NCBI GenBank assembly: GCA_021159265.1 | Contig: JAGGSD010000096.1 | Span: 1-6,134 of the forward strand | DNA from: Syntrophobacterales bacterium | GTDB taxonomy: Bacteria; Desulfobacterota; Syntrophia; Syntrophales; UBA6807 | Direction of reading: 5' to 3' | Length of the DNA: 6,134 nucleotides | Shown: piece after piece, positions 5,546 to 6,134 of the stretch | How the letters are laid out: every line of letters starts with the position of its first letter | How positions within the stretch are numbered: the first letter of the stretch is position 1 | The notes under the pieces: generated by a model | What the model saw: only the letters and a program-made list of their open reading frames with translations | Databases searched by the model: none | Told to the model about the DNA's origin: nothing | Translations under genes and position numbers: made by a program

Positions 5546-6090
5546 CGGCGCTTTACCTCCTCATAGGCTAACTGCAGAGCGTATCCGCAGAGGGTATGGC
5601 CGATTTCACGTGGACTGGGCGCATCGGCAAGCGTTTGGCCCACCATCTCACAGGCCAGATATGGAACATCCGGACAACCACCGCCGGAAACATTTACAAT
5701 ATTTCCGGTTGCCTTTTCAACGGTCAGTTTCATGTTCGCCGCCCGGACCATAATGTATTCACCGAAATCCTTGATATGAAAGAGATCCACCGGTTGAAGG
5801 AGGGGGCTTGTTACGGGAACCATCTCCAGGGGCGCAATTTCCCATCTCTCCAGTGTTCTGAGAATATTCAGTTCTTCGATGAGGGGGAATTCTATTACCA
5901 GATCACAGCCGCTTTGAATCTCAGGCGGCGGTCCCATGACCCGGATTTCCCATCCTTCTTTTTTCAGGACGTTCTCCGCCTGGATAACCTCGCTGGTATT
6001 TTCAAATACCACAATCCCGCGATCGGCGTTTCCATTATCGCCCGGTGTGCCCGGCTTTCGTTTACCTTTGAAAAAACTCAAAAAAGACAC
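5539..6090 (-). CDS. DUF3343 (putative Se/S carrier-like) domain protein
   Basis: This 183-residue soluble protein has two parts. Residues 24-93 resemble DUF3343, described as putative Se/S carrier protein-like: GIVVFENTSEVIQAENVLKK, then VMGPPPEI and GCDLVIEF with C62. Residues about 102-183 form a second highly patterned domain with DFGEYIMVRAANMKLTVE, VSGGGCPDVPYLA (C139) and TLCGYAL (C168). Further cysteines are C147 and the final residue C183. The N-terminal 23 residues are a Lys/Gly/Pro-rich tail. The start is GTG at 6088-6090, preceded by AGGA at 6097-6100; the next methionine is residue 52, inside the domain. It is the first gene of the minus-strand operon and its stop overlaps the kinase-fold gene by 7 bases. 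I infer sulfur or selenium transfer from the family name and cysteines; activity is unproven. Confidence 0.85.
   Translation of the reverse strand: MSFLSFFKGKRKPGTPGDNGNADRGIVVFENTSEVIQAENVLKKEGWEIRVMGPPPEIQSGCDLVIEFPLIEELNILRTLERWEIAPLEMVPVTSPLLQPVDLFHIKDFGEYIMVRAANMKLTVEKATGNIVNVSGGGCPDVPYLACEMVGQTLADAPSPREIGHTLCGYALQLAYEEVKRRC
5556..5561 (-). promoter_or_regulatory. Ribosome-binding site for the TTG-started kinase-fold gene
   Basis: The minus strand reads AGGAGG here, inside the end of the DUF3343 gene and 10 bases before the TTG at 5545. The spacing is slightly long, but no other start is available in that frame. Confidence 0.65.
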
Positions 6091-6096
6091 AGCTAA

Positions 6097-6100
6097 TCCT
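6097..6100 (-). promoter_or_regulatory. Ribosome-binding site for the GTG-started DUF3343 gene
   Basis: AGGA on the minus strand lies 6 bases before the GTG at 6090. It supports that start, since no ATG is available before the conserved domain. The repeat arm begins immediately upstream of it. Confidence 0.6.
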
Positions 6101-6101
6101 T

Positions 6102-6134
6102 GATGCTTTCGTAAAAAGCTCCATTATGCCGTTT
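6102..6134. repeat. Half of a palindromic repeat, cut by the window edge
   Basis: The last 33 bases, from GATGCTTTCGTAAAAAGCTC to ATGCCGTTT, are nearly the reverse complement of 58-90 and also resemble the left arm at 20-56. If this copy has the same layout, its centre lies at the window edge and its second arm just outside. It sits one base from the DUF3343 ribosome-binding site, so it is part of that operon's leader or promoter region. Confidence 0.7.

Noticed and set aside
5596..6096. Plus-strand open frame of 166 codons opposite the DUF3343 gene
   Set aside because: The minus strand carries strongly patterned conserved motifs, an SD site and operon coupling. The plus frame shows none of these.
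20..6134. Flanking palindromes as the ends of a 6-kb mobile element
   Set aside because: The genes between are chromosomal housekeeping or accessory types with no transposase or integrase. The palindromes look like separate dispersed repeats.

Overview
The window reads as ordinary chromosome from a Gram-negative (diderm) bacterium, most likely a member of the former Deltaproteobacteria (Desulfobacterota). This assignment is inferred. It rests on the mlaE-mlaF-mlaD gene order with a long MlaD, on a minus-strand cassette with a DUF3343 (putative Se/S carrier-like) gene, and on palindromic intergenic repeats of a kind I associate with that group. Every gene is full length and there is no transposase, integrase, CRISPR array, tRNA or rRNA.

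Positions 1-3246 (+) carry a three-gene phospholipid-transport operon. mlaE encodes the permease, mlaF the ATPase and mlaD the MCE-domain substrate channel. No mlaB or mlaC is present here. MlaD is 476 residues rather than the roughly 180 of E. coli. After the membrane anchor and MCE domain it has a helical stretch with a 34-residue duplication, then a beta-rich C-terminal domain of about 175 residues that looks like an outer-membrane barrel. This is the architecture expected of a one-protein bridge from inner to outer membrane, and it is the most interesting feature of the window.

Positions 3247-4450 (+) hold two single genes. The first encodes an uncharacterised HELIH (HExxH) protein behind a very good sigma70-type promoter. 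The second encodes a small FmdB-family zinc-ribbon protein and is closed by a clear hairpin/T-run terminator. Between them lies a long inverted repeat that is probably a dispersed genomic repeat.

Positions 4454-6090 (-) form a tight three-gene operon read leftward: a DUF3343-type cysteine-containing protein (GTG start), an NAD(P)HX-dehydratase-like kinase-fold protein (TTG start, 7-base overlap) and a 74-residue protein resembling DUF1858 with a C-I-C motif (3-base gap). The coupling suggests one shared process. Sulfur, selenium or redox handling is plausible but unproven.

Related palindromic sequence sits at both ends of the window: a whole copy at 20-90, and a half copy at 6102-6134 cut by the window edge. 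Each lies in the leader of the operon next to it.
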